DNA of 64,000 nt, taken from positions 1 to 64,000 of the forward strand of contig CAJNOJ010000393.1 of the NCBI GenBank assembly GCA_905250025.1, in the 5' to 3' direction. Position numbers and translations under genes: made by a program. The notes under the pieces were generated by a model that saw nothing but the letters and a program-made list of their open reading frames with translations, did no database searches and had not been told where the DNA came from. This document shows, one piece after another, positions 22,401 to 34,400 of the stretch (its first letter is position 1; each line of letters begins with the position of its first letter). The DNA is from Adineta ricciae. Its lineage: Eukaryota; Rotifera; Eurotatoria; Adinetida; Adinetidae.

Positions 22401-22805
22401 GCTGCTGGTCATGTTGATTTTTCTTCCGTTCTCTGCTTGGTAGAATTTCAAGGACGCTTTGATTTGATTGTTTTGCCCTTTTCACGTTTGGCTGTCACAT
22501 CCACACATCCTCTTCGAATTCAAGATTCTTTCGTTCGACCTTGCGATCTGGCTGTTCATCATCTTGAGATGCCTTCGTCCTTAATTGTGGATCGTGTTTT
22601 CAATGTTGTTTTACAGAATTCTCATGTTTTGCTTTGCATCAATGGCATGGAAGCCGTAACATTGGGACATGGGTTTATGCAGGCCTTTCATCCGTTTTAT
22701 TCAACGAAACAAGTGTTGACGGCGTTAAAACAGAGACCAGGGTGGAAAGAAGGTCATGTCATTGTGGCTCCTCATCATCCTTTGCGAAATCAACAAGAAC
22801 ATTAA
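19496..22805 (+). CDS. adenylate kinase - RING - vWA - Hint fusion protein, five exons
   Basis: Exons 19496-20440, 20539-21014, 21092-21969, 22044-22300 and 22368-22805 all join in phase, giving 997 residues. Residues 1-212 are an adenylate kinase-type fold: P-loop GPPGSGKGT, DGFPRT, and a lid-like RRIDPVSHLTYH and RRETDLDENKIRGRL. Residues 244-283 are a C3HC4 RING finger (CVIC..CGHLCGCEPC..CPIC), expected to act as an E3 ubiquitin ligase. Residues about 376-560 are a von Willebrand A domain with an intact MIDAS (DVSGS) and ILTDGQP. A vWA-linked segment follows (DPGLQVYGGVLF), then an Asn-rich linker and, from about 829, a Hint domain starting GGCFSGECVV with Cys as first residue, block B STHPLRI, and the vWA-Hint signature NGMEAVTLGHGF. 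Such vWA-Hint proteins are known mainly from protists and some invertebrates; the kinase-RING front is unusual. It is intact. Exon base composition looks GC-richer than the neighbours. Confidence 0.9.
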
Positions 22806-23330
22806 AATTCAGAAACCCCATTTTGAGTGGGAGCACATGACTGCTCTTTTTGTTCGAACGTTCATTTTTCTTGTGAAAATCATATTATTATTGTGTTTTT
22901 TTTTAATGGCTTGAATACCTGTGATGGCTTTACCCAAGATCAATGCGTGAATGTCTTGCGTGACAAAAGAGAAAAATAAAAAAGAGAAAGATATAGAAAT
23001 AAATAGTTTAATAATAATTAATATGACGAACAAAAATAACAAAAACAAAGAAAATAAGAATTGCACAGTCCATCACATGAAAAAATAAAAATAAATAAAA
23101 AATAACAAACAAAATGAACGAGCCATCGTTGTTGATTCGTGTGTGGTTGTGAGTGAGTGCATTTGAATAAGGGAAAAATTGTTTGTTTACCTGAGTTCCT
23201 TCATACATGATGACTGAGGGTAAGGGTGAGAGTGTGTACAAGTAGCCATAATGCGTTTCGATTCTACTATGGATCTTCTGAAATGGCTTTCTGGTTTAAC
23301 AACGATTAAATTCAATCATTCTTAACTTAA
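22806..23330. other. intergenic, strongly A-rich
   Basis: Downstream of the fusion gene lies an A-rich run (about 22970-23115) with several AATAAA-type signals suited to polyadenylation. No gene was seen. Confidence 0.5.
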
Positions 23331-24173
23331 ATTTTTTCCCTTCTATCGGCATTATGTCAAATATCTGAAACAACAGTTAATAATGCAATGGATCAATTGT
23401 ATAATGAGACATTTATTAGCACTCGATTGATATCCGAATTGCATTTTAAGATGCAAATCGACAACACATTTTTCCAATTTCGAAATGTGACTTTGACAAG
23501 ATTTTCGCGAAGTTTCAAACTCATACGTGATATCATGAACGGAAATGCTTTTATATCTTCTCGTTCATTGAATTGGGAATGGTGGACAAGGTTAGATAAT
23601 TTTTCCACTACAATTCTCACTCGTCCAATTATAAAGAACAAAAGATGTTCATGTGGAACACAAAGTGATTGTTTTGAGTCAGGAGGTGTTTATGATGGAC
23701 AAACTGATGAGCAAATCTTTGCAATTCCTGGATGGAATGTTGGATGCTCAGCAGTAGAAACATTACTTCATTCAACACTCGAATGCTTTTATGATCAAAA
23801 CTGCATTGATTCATTATTATTTCATATACCCAATGATGATTTTCAAAGTCCTCGAGTGAATTTTTCAGCTATTAATTCTTCAAGAGAAAGTCGTTTCGAC
23901 AGAAATACATCGATTCAAAACATTGTAGATCAATTATTCATTGAAGAATGGAAATGGAATAGTTCTTATTTATCATTTTACAATCAATGTGCTCCAATTT
24001 CTTGTTCTTATCAAATCAGAAGAAATGATCATTTTATGCACACTGTATCACAACTTTTAGGATTGTATGGAGGATTAACAACTAGTTTACGATTTACTAT
24101 TCCACTCATAGTTAAAACTATATTTAAAATTCGAAACCGATTTCGAAGAAATACAGTTATATCAATGGAATAA
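23331..24173 (+). CDS. Cys-rich ectodomain protein with C-terminal membrane segment, 5' end missing
   Basis: The open frame starts before the first Met: LSALCQISETTVNNAMDQ (23343 on) continues into it and looks like the true N-terminal side. An in-frame stop lies at 23328 with no AG acceptor between, so the first exon or exons are lost or out of phase. The ectodomain has paired Cys residues (CSCGTQSDCFESGG, GCSAVETLL, CAPISCSY) and several N-glycosylation sites, then a hydrophobic segment (LLGLYGGLTTSLRFTIPLIVKTI) followed by basic residues. I recognise the architecture as one seen repeatedly in bdelloid proteins but cannot assign a function. It is probably a truncated gene copy. Confidence 0.55.
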   Translation: MFSLLSALCQISETTVNNAMDQLYNETFISTRLISELHFKMQIDNTFFQFRNVTLTRFSRSFKLIRDIMNGNAFISSRSLNWEWWTRLDNFSTTILTRPIIKNKRCSCGTQSDCFESGGVYDGQTDEQIFAIPGWNVGCSAVETLLHSTLECFYDQNCIDSLLFHIPNDDFQSPRVNFSAINSSRESRFDRNTSIQNIVDQLFIEEWKWNSSYLSFYNQCAPISCSYQIRRNDHFMHTVSQLLGLYGGLTTSLRFTIPLIVKTIFKIRNRFRRNTVISME

Positions 24174-25533
24174 TTTGTACAATGATTATCGGTTCAGCAA
24201 AGTATATACGTGACTTTATATGACCACATTATTCGATGAAAGTTTTCAAATAAAATCTCGCTTATTTTTCGTGTATTTCAACGTAATAAATGCTTGATGT
24301 ACAGTGAAATTTTTTGTCGATGCTATGGATGTTGACGAGAATAAGAATGTAAAACTAAGGCTCATGTCCACCATGGTTTTTACTACAGAAAAGCTCTGCA
24401 ACATCCGTAATTGGCGGGCTCCTTCACGAAATCAGCAGAAAATTTCATTTTCGAATACACATATATAGGTAATGTCTAGAAGGAAATATGTGTGAGAAAT
24501 AGTAACGAGAATTGATTTGGATTCTGAGCGATTATAATACTACAAATAATAAGGTAGTCAAAGTAGGAAAGAGTTTTGCGTTCTGTATAACGAAGGAAAG
24601 CATCTGCCTGAGAAAAAGAAATGTAGCACCATTAATTGTGAAGAACGCAACATTTTTTTAATAAAGTCGCGCTATTCTTCCTATTTCTACTGAAAAAAAA
24701 TGCAATTCGTTTCTTCAGTGCGCCTACGCAAAGCATAAAAGTACTCGGTAGATATTTTGAAGAAAAAACCAACAACTACAAAACAAGTCCACAATTTGTC
24801 AAGTGCTACGCTGCTTTTTCATTTTTAGAAAATTTAAAAGGTAAGAATAGATGAAAAAAACGAAAGATTTTCATAATTTAGAAAGCACAGCTTCATATTC
24901 ACTTTCGTTAAACTTTGGTACCCATAAATAACATTTATCCTCAAGATCATTGATCTTACGGTTAATCGTCATCTCTAACCGGACTGTGTTTTTCACGATG
25001 ACTTATAATGCGTTTTACATTTATAAAGCTCTACACAAAGAGAGTACATCCTATTCCCTAATGTTGCACATTACGGAATCAATTTCTTCGATTCCGGCAT
25101 CTTCACTAACGAATGTGTGATATACACTGCAACTAAATTCCTACTAATACCGAAATTCCTTAACGGAATCACACTCTCACGAATTGCGTTACAAAATACC
25201 TGAGTAGATTCAAGTGATTCCGCGAGCAAACCTGATTCCCAAATGTTCCACATAGTGGAGTAACATGCCTACTTTGCACAAAACTCATATCTCTATATTT
25301 TTATTTACCACAAAGCATTCAAGCTCTACGATGCAGTCGGAGCATATGCAGGTGGGCATAGAACATGTGCTTCTATGATAGTCTATATTTTCGTCCTTAT
25401 CTATCTTCACCCAGCGTCACCCTCACCCTTTTATCGTTTTAAGTCATATTTTATGTTTTTCTAAGAATTAAAATGTTTACTTGAATATTTGTAGTCAAAA
25501 TCGACTTGATTTATTGAACATATATTTTGAAAC
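24174..25533. other. intergenic stretch with one possible MITE
   Basis: Mostly AT-rich DNA without a supported gene. It includes the inverted-repeat stretch at 25052-25262 and a C-rich tract (CACCCTCACCC) near 25418. Confidence 0.5.
25052..25262. repeat. possible TA-flanked MITE with imperfect inverted ends
   Basis: The left end TATTCCCTAATGTTGCACAT and the reversed right end TACTCCACTATGTGGAACAT match at about two thirds of positions. Similarity continues through GGAATCA for about 45 bp. TA lies at both borders, suggesting a Tc1/mariner-type (Stowaway-like) MITE. The match is weak. Confidence 0.35.
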
Positions 25534-27631
25534 ATGGCAGCATCAAGCAAGCCCGTAGGACGCTACATGGATGTGAGTGCTGAGCCCGTCGCGTTCGCCC
25601 TTTCTCCTATCAAAGGCCATCAAACTGCACCCCTCGTGTCACTTGAAAAAGCAATAGAACCTGTTGCGCACCATTTCAATGAAATTTCAGAAAATATTTG
25701 GGTATCAAAAAGTAATTGTAAAGAACCCAAAGAGGGTTTAACACAAAATGAATCAGCAGCCATTCATCTATACACAATGCAATTTGATGGTGGTCCTAGT
25801 CTATACCAAGTTCTAAATCAAATTCTTCGAAGCGAGAATCGACAGAACATCGAGCCATGGTACATGTATCTCAAACTTCTTCTTACTGCACTTTACAAGT
25901 TACCTTCTCAAACCCGAACAGTTTGGCGTGAGGTGAGTGGGGTGGATTTAAGTTCACATTATCCCAGAGGAAAACAATTCGTCTGATGGGGTGTGAGCTC
26001 ATGCACTACGAATATCGAGATATTAGAAGCATTTTTGGGTAGCATCGGTATTCGTACTATCTTTTCCATCGAGTGCAAAAATGGCAAAGCAGTTGCTCTT
26101 CATTCTTATTTCAAAAACACAGAAGAAGAAATCATCCTTTCACCTGGATCGTATTTCGAAGTAATTGGTCAATTGAAACCAGCATCTGGACTTCATATTA
26201 TTCAACTGAAAGAAATAGAACCACCGTTCGCATTTGTGAAACCACCTTCTGACAAACTTTCGACTCCAACTGCACCCGTGGGCAAAACACCAATAAAAGT
26301 CAATCCTCCTACACCATCAACGACTCCAAAATCTACAGGTAGGAATGATACAAAGTATTTGTGAAGTCGCGATCCACCTATCTTAACAGAATCGAGTTTG
26401 TTACGAGCCTTGTTTTCTATTAAACTCATATTTCAATAATTTGTGAGAACTTATCCGATGTAAATGTTTATGAAGTGTCTATGTCATCTATTCATAGTTC
26501 ACACGCCCTCAAAGCAACCAGAACTTCCGCATGGTAACTCAACAGTTTCAACTTTATCTGTATCAAAAGTCAAAGCAGAAGCCGCTCCAGAAAAAAATGA
26601 AACTGAACATGCATCAGTGAAATTAGGTAAATTATCTTAGCTCTCAAATGTTTATTCTTTGAAATCGAATCGAAAATGCTTTTTTTCGATTTCTTACCTG
26701 CAAACAGGATCATTAAATTTTCAAGTCCCTTACAGCTAATACGTATATTTAACCGAACAACTGCATGTACATATCGTGTTTTTATCGAGCATACTGTTTT
26801 AAATAGAAAACAAGAGCAGTAACGAGCTACGTCTAGAGAGGAACATTTCTCTTTATTGCAAAATTTTCGTAGATTTCGTGCACAAAGGAATGAAGACTAC
26901 ACGGCATATCGGGCCACTATATAAGACCATAGAATTTCTCTTATTGAGGAAAGACGTAAGTTAGTGAAATAGTGAGGACGGTTAGTTCAATATTGATTAG
27001 AAGATTATAATCATCTATCCAACGTCACTGTTTCCAAGTTGCCGTGATCAAACCTTTTTTTTTGGCATGCTGATAAAAAATCCTGAGTTCCTCGATGAAA
27101 GATGTAATGCAGTCATGATATGTTTTGATATTCGACTGATTCAAGAATAAGCGAAGAAGGTTCGCCTATCATATACATGATTAAAGAACAGAAAACAGAA
27201 ATCTTTTATTCAACTTCATGAAGTCATCGAAAATTATTCTGTGATAGAGCGAAAATGACTTTACATCTCCACATCTAATTTAATATACTACGATTTTAAT
27301 TGTTAGATTGTTTTGCAATGTCAGCTTAAGTAAACTTTAATCAATTCTAGATGTTCCTTACAAAGATCCAGGGGGTCAAATTGTAGTGCAGGTGTGTGAT
27401 ATGTCGTTATGGTTGCAAGAGCAATTTATCCCTATTATTAAATCTTCTTTGGACGAAGGAGGTCAGGAATCGCTCATGGCAAGTCGAATAAAAAAAGCTG
27501 TTGATAAAATAAATAAACCAGGCTGGCATTGTATTGTTGGTGTTAAATTTGGCAGTTTTGTTGGTTATGATAATGGCTGTTTTTTATATGTAAAGTACGG
27601 TAAAGTGTTCGTGTTACTTTGGAAGCGCTAG
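25534..27631 (+). pseudogene. ADP-ribosyltransferase with C-terminal LC8 dynein light chain domain, broken
   Basis: A start at 25534 (MAASSKP) leads into the helical N-terminal region (SLEKAIEPVAHHF) and then the catalytic region, with SSCTTN and EEEIILSPGSYFEV. This matches the Arg-Ser-Glu ART fold that moves ADP-ribose from NAD to protein. A Pro/Thr-rich linker follows, then exons at 26498-26626 (linker) and 27351-27631 with clean GT/AG borders. The last exon is an LC8-type dynein light chain: DMSLWLQEQ, ASRIKKAVDK, WHCIVGVKFGSFV. In other eukaryotes LC8 dimerises and clips short peptides onto motor and scaffold proteins; here it would provide dimerisation or targeting (inference). The locus appears broken about once within the ART part. 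It is paralogous to the fragment at 15.5 kb. Confidence 0.8.
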
Positions 27632-28040
27632 ACGTCTTCGAAGTGTTGTATAATCACAGTGATCTATCATAACAATCGGACAAATAGTTTTTCAAAAGAA
27701 CATAAGTTTATTTTTCCCAGTATGGAAAGACAGAATATTTTTTGAGACAATATCAATAAAAAATGATTTTTATTAAAGCTAATATTTTTAACTTTTAATA
27801 CGCGACACCCACATCAGCTCATCTTGAAATGAAGGTTTGCGTCGTGTCAACATCTTCTTATCAATGTACACACCATTGCTGATAAGACTTTCACTTGTTT
27901 TTTTTATATTCTACATAAGAAAATGTTTCCAGCATAAACAAATTCGCCATTCAAACACATTACTAGTAGTAGCTCAAAATCCCCTTTTTCGAAGTTTCTT
28001 CCATTTTCTTAAATAATCACAAATTATACGAGTTAATAAA

Positions 28041-28433
28041 ATGTGGGACAACGTTGGTATCGAATCAGTTAAGCTCATTACAGCAGAGTTGCCCAATCTC
28101 ATCAAACAATTAAACGTCTCCGCGAGAGTATTTGGTGCAGATTCAGCTGAAATCATCAAGATAGTATTATCCGAACTCGTCAAACAGTTACCTCATGTTA
28201 CTAAACTGTTTGGTACAGGTGCCATCCAGGCGATTCTTCGAGATCCATATGTCAAATTATTTCTTGTTTCGCTGACTATTTATCAAGTTTACAAGACACT
28301 TTTTATTATTCAACAACTAGACTACAATGCTTTGTGTCGTAATGTGCGGAAATTTGTCATCTATCCTGCCATTTCGGTAGTTTGCTTGTGGATTGTGTGT
28401 TGGCTCAAGAGGCGTTTTCGAAATCGAAAGTGA
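28041..28433 (+). CDS. small membrane protein, unknown family
   Basis: 130 residues from ATG 28041. The first about 80 residues form amphipathic helices (LITAELPNLIKQL, LSELVKQLPHVTKLFG). Two hydrophobic segments follow (VKLFLVSLTIYQVYKTLFII and FVIYPAISVVCLWIVCWL), ending in a very basic tail (KRRFRNRK) that suggests cytosolic orientation. No family was recognised. Start context and length are plausible for a genuine short gene, but nothing beyond the open frame confirms it. Confidence 0.5.
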   Translation: MWDNVGIESVKLITAELPNLIKQLNVSARVFGADSAEIIKIVLSELVKQLPHVTKLFGTGAIQAILRDPYVKLFLVSLTIYQVYKTLFIIQQLDYNALCRNVRKFVIYPAISVVCLWIVCWLKRRFRNRK

Positions 28434-29266
28434 AACAAAAGCTGATCATAAACGTTGGTTTCGATGAACTTTCTACTTGACAAAAAACTTAGTTTTGAGA
28501 ATTGTTCAGTCTTTTTTGTATTAGTTTTTCTCTGCATGACGTACGAAATAAAAGTTGAGTTACACTGAGTTACAAACTTATGGTTGAATTACATTACATT
28601 ACATTGATATGACACATAGTTGCAAGAATGAATGATCAGTGAGGCAACAACAAGTTCGATGATGAATGAGAACATCAGATTTACGTGCCCATTTGTCCAG
28701 AACTGACACTCAAGGTTTAAAATCGATAGAGCTCATCTAGCTTTAATTATGGCCAACAAACTGATCGTTCAGTTGGAACACAATTACTTGATCAACTATA
28801 CCAGTAGAGGAAAAAAATCTCAAATAGGTGTAATATAATGACAACCATTATAAAGAATGAAAAGCTTTTCATAAGCAAAAATTGGTGACAAACGTACGAA
28901 TTGTTGGTAAAAAGGTTGTCTACACCAAAGTTGTACTTTATTGAAAACAATCACGTGTATCTATGACGATAGTGTTTTATTTTTGATTATTGTTTATTCT
29001 TGACAGCAAAATCTATTCGATTAGAGTGGAAAAATAAATCAATGGCTTTTCTATAGAACTACAACAGTATTTATGAAATTCGTGACGGTGAGACTTTTTG
29101 GGCAAAGTTTTATTAAACGATGTTTATCTCACGCAAATACTATTTATACATGTTATTTCATCATCATCCTGAAACAATCGGTATTTTTTTTCCAGTTCTG
29201 TTGTTCTGCATTACGTTTTATGCTGCATATAAATATTTATCGAATTTTCTTTTCACGTCACTCACG
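28434..29266. other. intergenic stretch
   Basis: No supported gene. The frame of the next gene is open back to 29120 and would add a hydrophobic N-terminus (GIFFPVLLFCITFYAAY). I prefer the later Met because F-box proteins normally lack a membrane segment. Confidence 0.45.
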
Positions 29267-31274
29267 ATGGAAAGAAGAAAGAGAATACGAAGTGACAGTA
29301 TTACCAATCATGATGATACAAAGCGGCGAACAAGAAAAGGTATACTTACATTCACATAATTGAATTTGTCGTCCTTTAACATTTCCTATAGTGAACACAT
29401 CGCGTACCACTCGGTTCGTTAACAAATTTTCTTTTGACATCTCTACATTTCAAGTGTTTTTATATAGTTCATCAAAGAAAAATGTCACACAGTTTGAAGA
29501 TCTTTCGAACGAAATTATTTATGAAATATTCGAATTTCTTGATCATTTCCATATTTATCAAGCGTTTAACAATCTTAATACACGGTTTCGAAAACTTGCC
29601 ACTTGTTCGCATCTTCCAATGAAAATCAATCTATTAACTATGACAAGAGCAAACTTTGAAGATTATTACACAAATTTGATTCTACCATGTCAATCGCGAA
29701 TAACTTCTCTATGCATAACCAAACGAGTCAGTTATGATCTTCAGATTTCACCACATCGTATTTTAGCATCATTTATTCGATTAGAAACACTTATTCTTGA
29801 CAACATCGATGCTAAATATATCGAGAATATTCTTCGTGACATTGCTTCTTTGTCAAGTCTTTCGTCATTAGTGATCATCACCTGTGATTCTGTTAAAGAT
29901 GTTAACCATGATCTTCTACAAATATTTCGTTTACGAGCATTGAAATACTGTAAACTATCTTTGCACAGTTCTTTTCATCATACGAGTGAAGACTTACCGA
30001 TGGCTACCGGTGATTTCAGTCGTATTGAACAACTAGTTATTAAACACAATATATCTTTCAATGAAATGCAGAGGTTATTATCATATGTTCCACAACTTCG
30101 CCGTTTATCACTTCATAATTTGTCTGCGTCTGGTACGAAAGAATGGGAGCGACCAGTTTCATTAATCAATCTAACACATTTGTACGCCCAGCTAAGCTGT
30201 GTTAAGTTCCATGATTTTGAACTGTTGATAAAAGCTTTGTTTCGCTCAATTAAAGTTTTATATGTTTCGTATGTCAATAACAATGAGTATCTGAACGCTA
30301 AACGATGGGAAGATCTAATCTCATCTTCAATGCCATGTTTATGTGTTTTTGGTATTTACATGTCTGTGAAAATTAACCAACCGTTTCGATCAGAATTTGA
30401 TGAGTTTAAATCTTCGTTCTGGCTACAACGAGGATGGTGTTTTGAGCATCAAGATCACTACAATGATAAACGTGGTTATTATGAAACCACATTTTATTCG
30501 ACACGGCCTTATAGGTAATGCACTTTTTTCTGAATCAAAAGAAATCTTTTGTATTGACTTTTGTTTTGAAGACGAAAAGAGTATATATTAAGATACAGAA
30601 CGAATGAAGAAACGGATTTCGATGATGGGGTGAAAAGAAATGAAAATGCCGTTCGTCACATTTATATTCTCAATGAAGAAGCAATGGACAATTGTAAGTA
30701 CTATTTTCCAAATTGCCGTGTACTCAGTCTTGGTGATATTAATCGATGTAATTCAGATGGGCTCATCGATAGTTTACATCATATGATTTCATTGAAAAAT
30801 CTTACTAAATTACATTTACGTGTTAGTTTTTCTTATCGTCAACTCGAAAAATTGATTGAATTGTTATCATTGACAGTGAATCTTGAAACATTAGAACTTT
30901 CAAGAGTTTCTATAGGTGCAAATCGTCACCAATCACTTCAAGATAGTGAAAAATTTCGATCAGTCTCCACTACAAATACTGTTAAAAATGTGATACTCAG
31001 ACGGGCAATAGATATGGATGAAGTCGAACTATTGTTGAATTTATGTCGTCGAGTACAACGTTTCGAGATCAACAGTCGTTGTATGCATACTGCAAATGTA
31101 GCACGATTACTGACGCGTAGACATCATGCAGAGAATCCATGTTTAGTATTCATCTCCATGACAGTTGTTGATGTGAAATACTTAGAACAACTGAAGAAAA
31201 AAATTGATCAAGGAAGCTTATTAAATCAGTTCGCTATAAATACTAAACATGATCGTGTGAATTTCTGGCGTTGA
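29267..31274 (+). CDS. F-box / leucine-rich repeat protein, three exons
   Basis: Exons 29267-29339, 29392-30514 and 30593-31274 join in phase over introns of 52 and 78 bp, giving 625 residues. After a basic N-terminus, the F-box lies at about residues 57-97 (FEDLSNEIIYEIFEFLD..YQAFNNLNTRFRKL). It is the part that would bind Skp1 in an SCF ubiquitin ligase. The remainder is a long series of degenerate leucine-rich repeats (LRRLSLHNL, LTHLYAQL, LTKLHLRVSFS, LETLELSRVSI), expected to choose the substrate. F-box/LRR genes of this kind form large families in bdelloids. The frame is intact. An upstream Met at 29120 is possible. Confidence 0.85.
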
Positions 31275-31471
31275 TCTTTTCTAACCAATAAAAGATATCG
31301 TATTTCAATGTTATTTTTTATCAGTCAACTAGATCGGTCGACTGAATTTACACATTGACAATGTGATTCGATAGTACTCGATCAGCTATAACATTATCAT
31401 TGATCGATGCTGTGAAAGGTACAAAAATTTTATTATTCTGTTCACTGAGTGGGAAAATACATTTCAACTGA

Positions 31472-34400
31472 ATGACTCGTGTGAAAAATCTATTCGCTTC
31501 ATTCAGTTCATATAAAAAGGCGTTACTCTTTGTGTACCCATGGCATACTTTTACTAGTTCACCTTTTGATCATCATGACAGTAAAAGTTTAGAAGAAGAT
31601 GACGGCGATCAACCACGTCGAGAATCCAATGCTCAACAAGACTCAACTGTTGATTTATGAGTTAATACTGATAAATCTGATTCTGATCGAAGAAGTTTAC
31701 AGGAACGTTTTCATACCGATCCACAAAACGGTTTAGCTTCGAAAACAATCTCCGATGCTCGTGATCAATATGGTGATAACAAATTAACACCGGCGAAAAA
31801 ACCGAACTACATTTGGCTCTTGTTCAAAGAATTGTGTTTATGGAAATTAATTGTATTCTTTTGTTAGCAGGCATTCTTGCATTTCTTGCATACAAATCAT
31901 TTGGTGAACCAGAATCGTCAATAACAAATTTAGCGTTGGGAATCGTTCTATTCGCTGTTTGTAACTTGCAATTCGACTTTGAATGTTTATCAGCAGTTGA
32001 AATCCATCAAGATTGTGAGTTCATTCTCGAATTTATTGTCAACGATGGCGACTGTTCGACGTGATGGAGAGGAACAACAAATCGATGTCAAAGTGATTGT
32101 TCCGGGTGACATTATTACAATTAAAATGGGAGAAAGACTACCGACGGATTGTCGATTTATCTCATGTGATGATTTGAAAGTAATTGACAAATTCCTTTTC
32201 GAATCTATACGAAAAATTTCTAGATCAATACCTCAGAATGACCGGTGAATCAAAACTGATATCATATCACGACTGAATATACTACCAAACGTCAGATTTT
32301 AGTCGACAACAGTGGAACAAGGAATTAGCCAAGCAGTTGTTATCGCCATTGGTGATGATACAGTTCTCAATAAAATGTCATAATTCACACGAGGACGTTC
32401 TACTGACAGAATCACTCGTCTACATCGAGAAGTGAATCGTTTTGTCCTATTTGTGGTACCGCGGGCAATGTTAACTGCGATCGTGGTTGTGTGGATGACG
32501 TAGAGTGCCTGGTTAAATCAATCTCATTGCGGATTTATTTCTTATAATGAAAATATTATCAATTCAATTGGAATGATCGTTGGGTTTCTACCAATGGGTT
32601 TACCGTCTGTAGTTACACTCGGTAAAGCTTGTCGCATGTTGAATGAGAAACATAATTTTTTGCTTTAGTTCTAACAACTGTGACGAAACAGATGCATCGA
32701 CAATGTGTGTTGGTGAAGAGTTTACAGATCGTTGATACATTTAATTCAGTTTCTATCATTGCAACGGACGGAACTGATACATTGACACAGCTCTTATGGA
32801 ATAAAGAAGAAAATTATGAGAAAAAGTCGAATGAAATTGTTCAAGATCTCGTAATCTGTGCCACACTTTGTAACAATGCTGAAAAGCAAACGGTTCAAGG
32901 CAAAAACGAATCCGAAAGTGAAGCCGTTGGTGACGCAGCTGATGTTGCTCTTTATCACCTGTGTTTAAAGACTATCGAAGAAACTCGGAAGAAAAATGCT
33001 CGTTTACATGTTTTACCACTCAATTCATCGATCAAATTCATGATCACCGCGAATCAAGTCGAATCTTCGGTGTTAATCATTATGAAAGGCGCACCGGACA
33101 TCGTTATTCAACATATAAAACCAATGAAAATCAGGTGGCAACATTAGATGATGAAATGAAACAAGTTTTAGGTAATTGTCAAGAAAAACTAGATGAAAAC
33201 GGTTATCGGGTTATTGCCATGCGTCAACAAAAGCTAAGTCAAGAGGAATACGAAGGAGCTAATCAATCGTCGGAAGATCTTGATGGATTTCCGAGTGAAA
33301 ACTATTGTTTCCTCGGACTTTTCTCGTTACTTGATCCACCGCGAGATGAAGTTCCGCGTGCAGTGTTGAAAGCTCGACAAACTCAAATTCGTATCGCCAT
33401 GGTCACTGGTGATCATCCAACAACAGCGAAAGCGATTGCAAAACAAGTGACTATTCTTTCTTCAGAAATTATTGTTGACAACGGAATCAACACGATCGAA
33501 GTCGAAAATGATTCGATGATGAAGCATCGACACCGTGCTGCTTTTCATGTCGAAATCAATCTAAAGATTCTATCAAAACCATCGATCCAACAACGAAATT
33601 GAAATATATTTCATATGAGATCGTTCGGACCGGGAGTGATCTGAGTCATCTCGATGATTATCTATGTGATTGAGTTTTATCATATCAAGAATTTGTTTTT
33701 GCACGAAGTTCACCTGAACAAAAGTTATGCATTGTCGAAGAACTTTAAAAATGTGCAGAAATTGTTACTGTGACCGGAGATGGAACAAACGATGCACCGG
33801 CATTGAAATATGGAAATCGCAGGGTAGTCATAGAATCGAGAACGGGAGTTTCGAAAGAAGCAGACGATATGATTCTACTAGATAATGATTTTGCACCAGT
33901 TATCAAAGCGATTGAAACTGGTCGAATGTTGCGGCGTATCTTTTACCCGAAGGTGAACTATATGCATTTTTGATCAAATCTATGCTGGATTTATTTGTTC
34001 TAGGCGCGTGATCACAAATTTGGCCTGTATTTTTCAACGTATGGTTCGGAATGCCGTTGCCTCTATCAGCGTTCTTAGCGACAGTGTTTTGCATGATAAA
34101 TAGTAAACTTGATTTACAATAGGAATGACTTTTCTGTAAAGTATTGCTTTTTCATATGTTTTCATGTCATTCACCATGGTAATAGAAAAACCATTAATTC
34201 GTACGAAAGATCATCTGCTAAATTGGAAATTACTCGTTTATGCTTATTTTTTCGTGGGAAATATCATGTTTCACTGGATTTTTCTGTATTTGTTACTATT
34301 GGCTTGATAATTATTTTTCACTCTATCCACTTATGTTCACCTATGAAAAATTCGGAGCGGATCCTCAAACTCCATATTCAAAAGACGATTTAATCACGAT

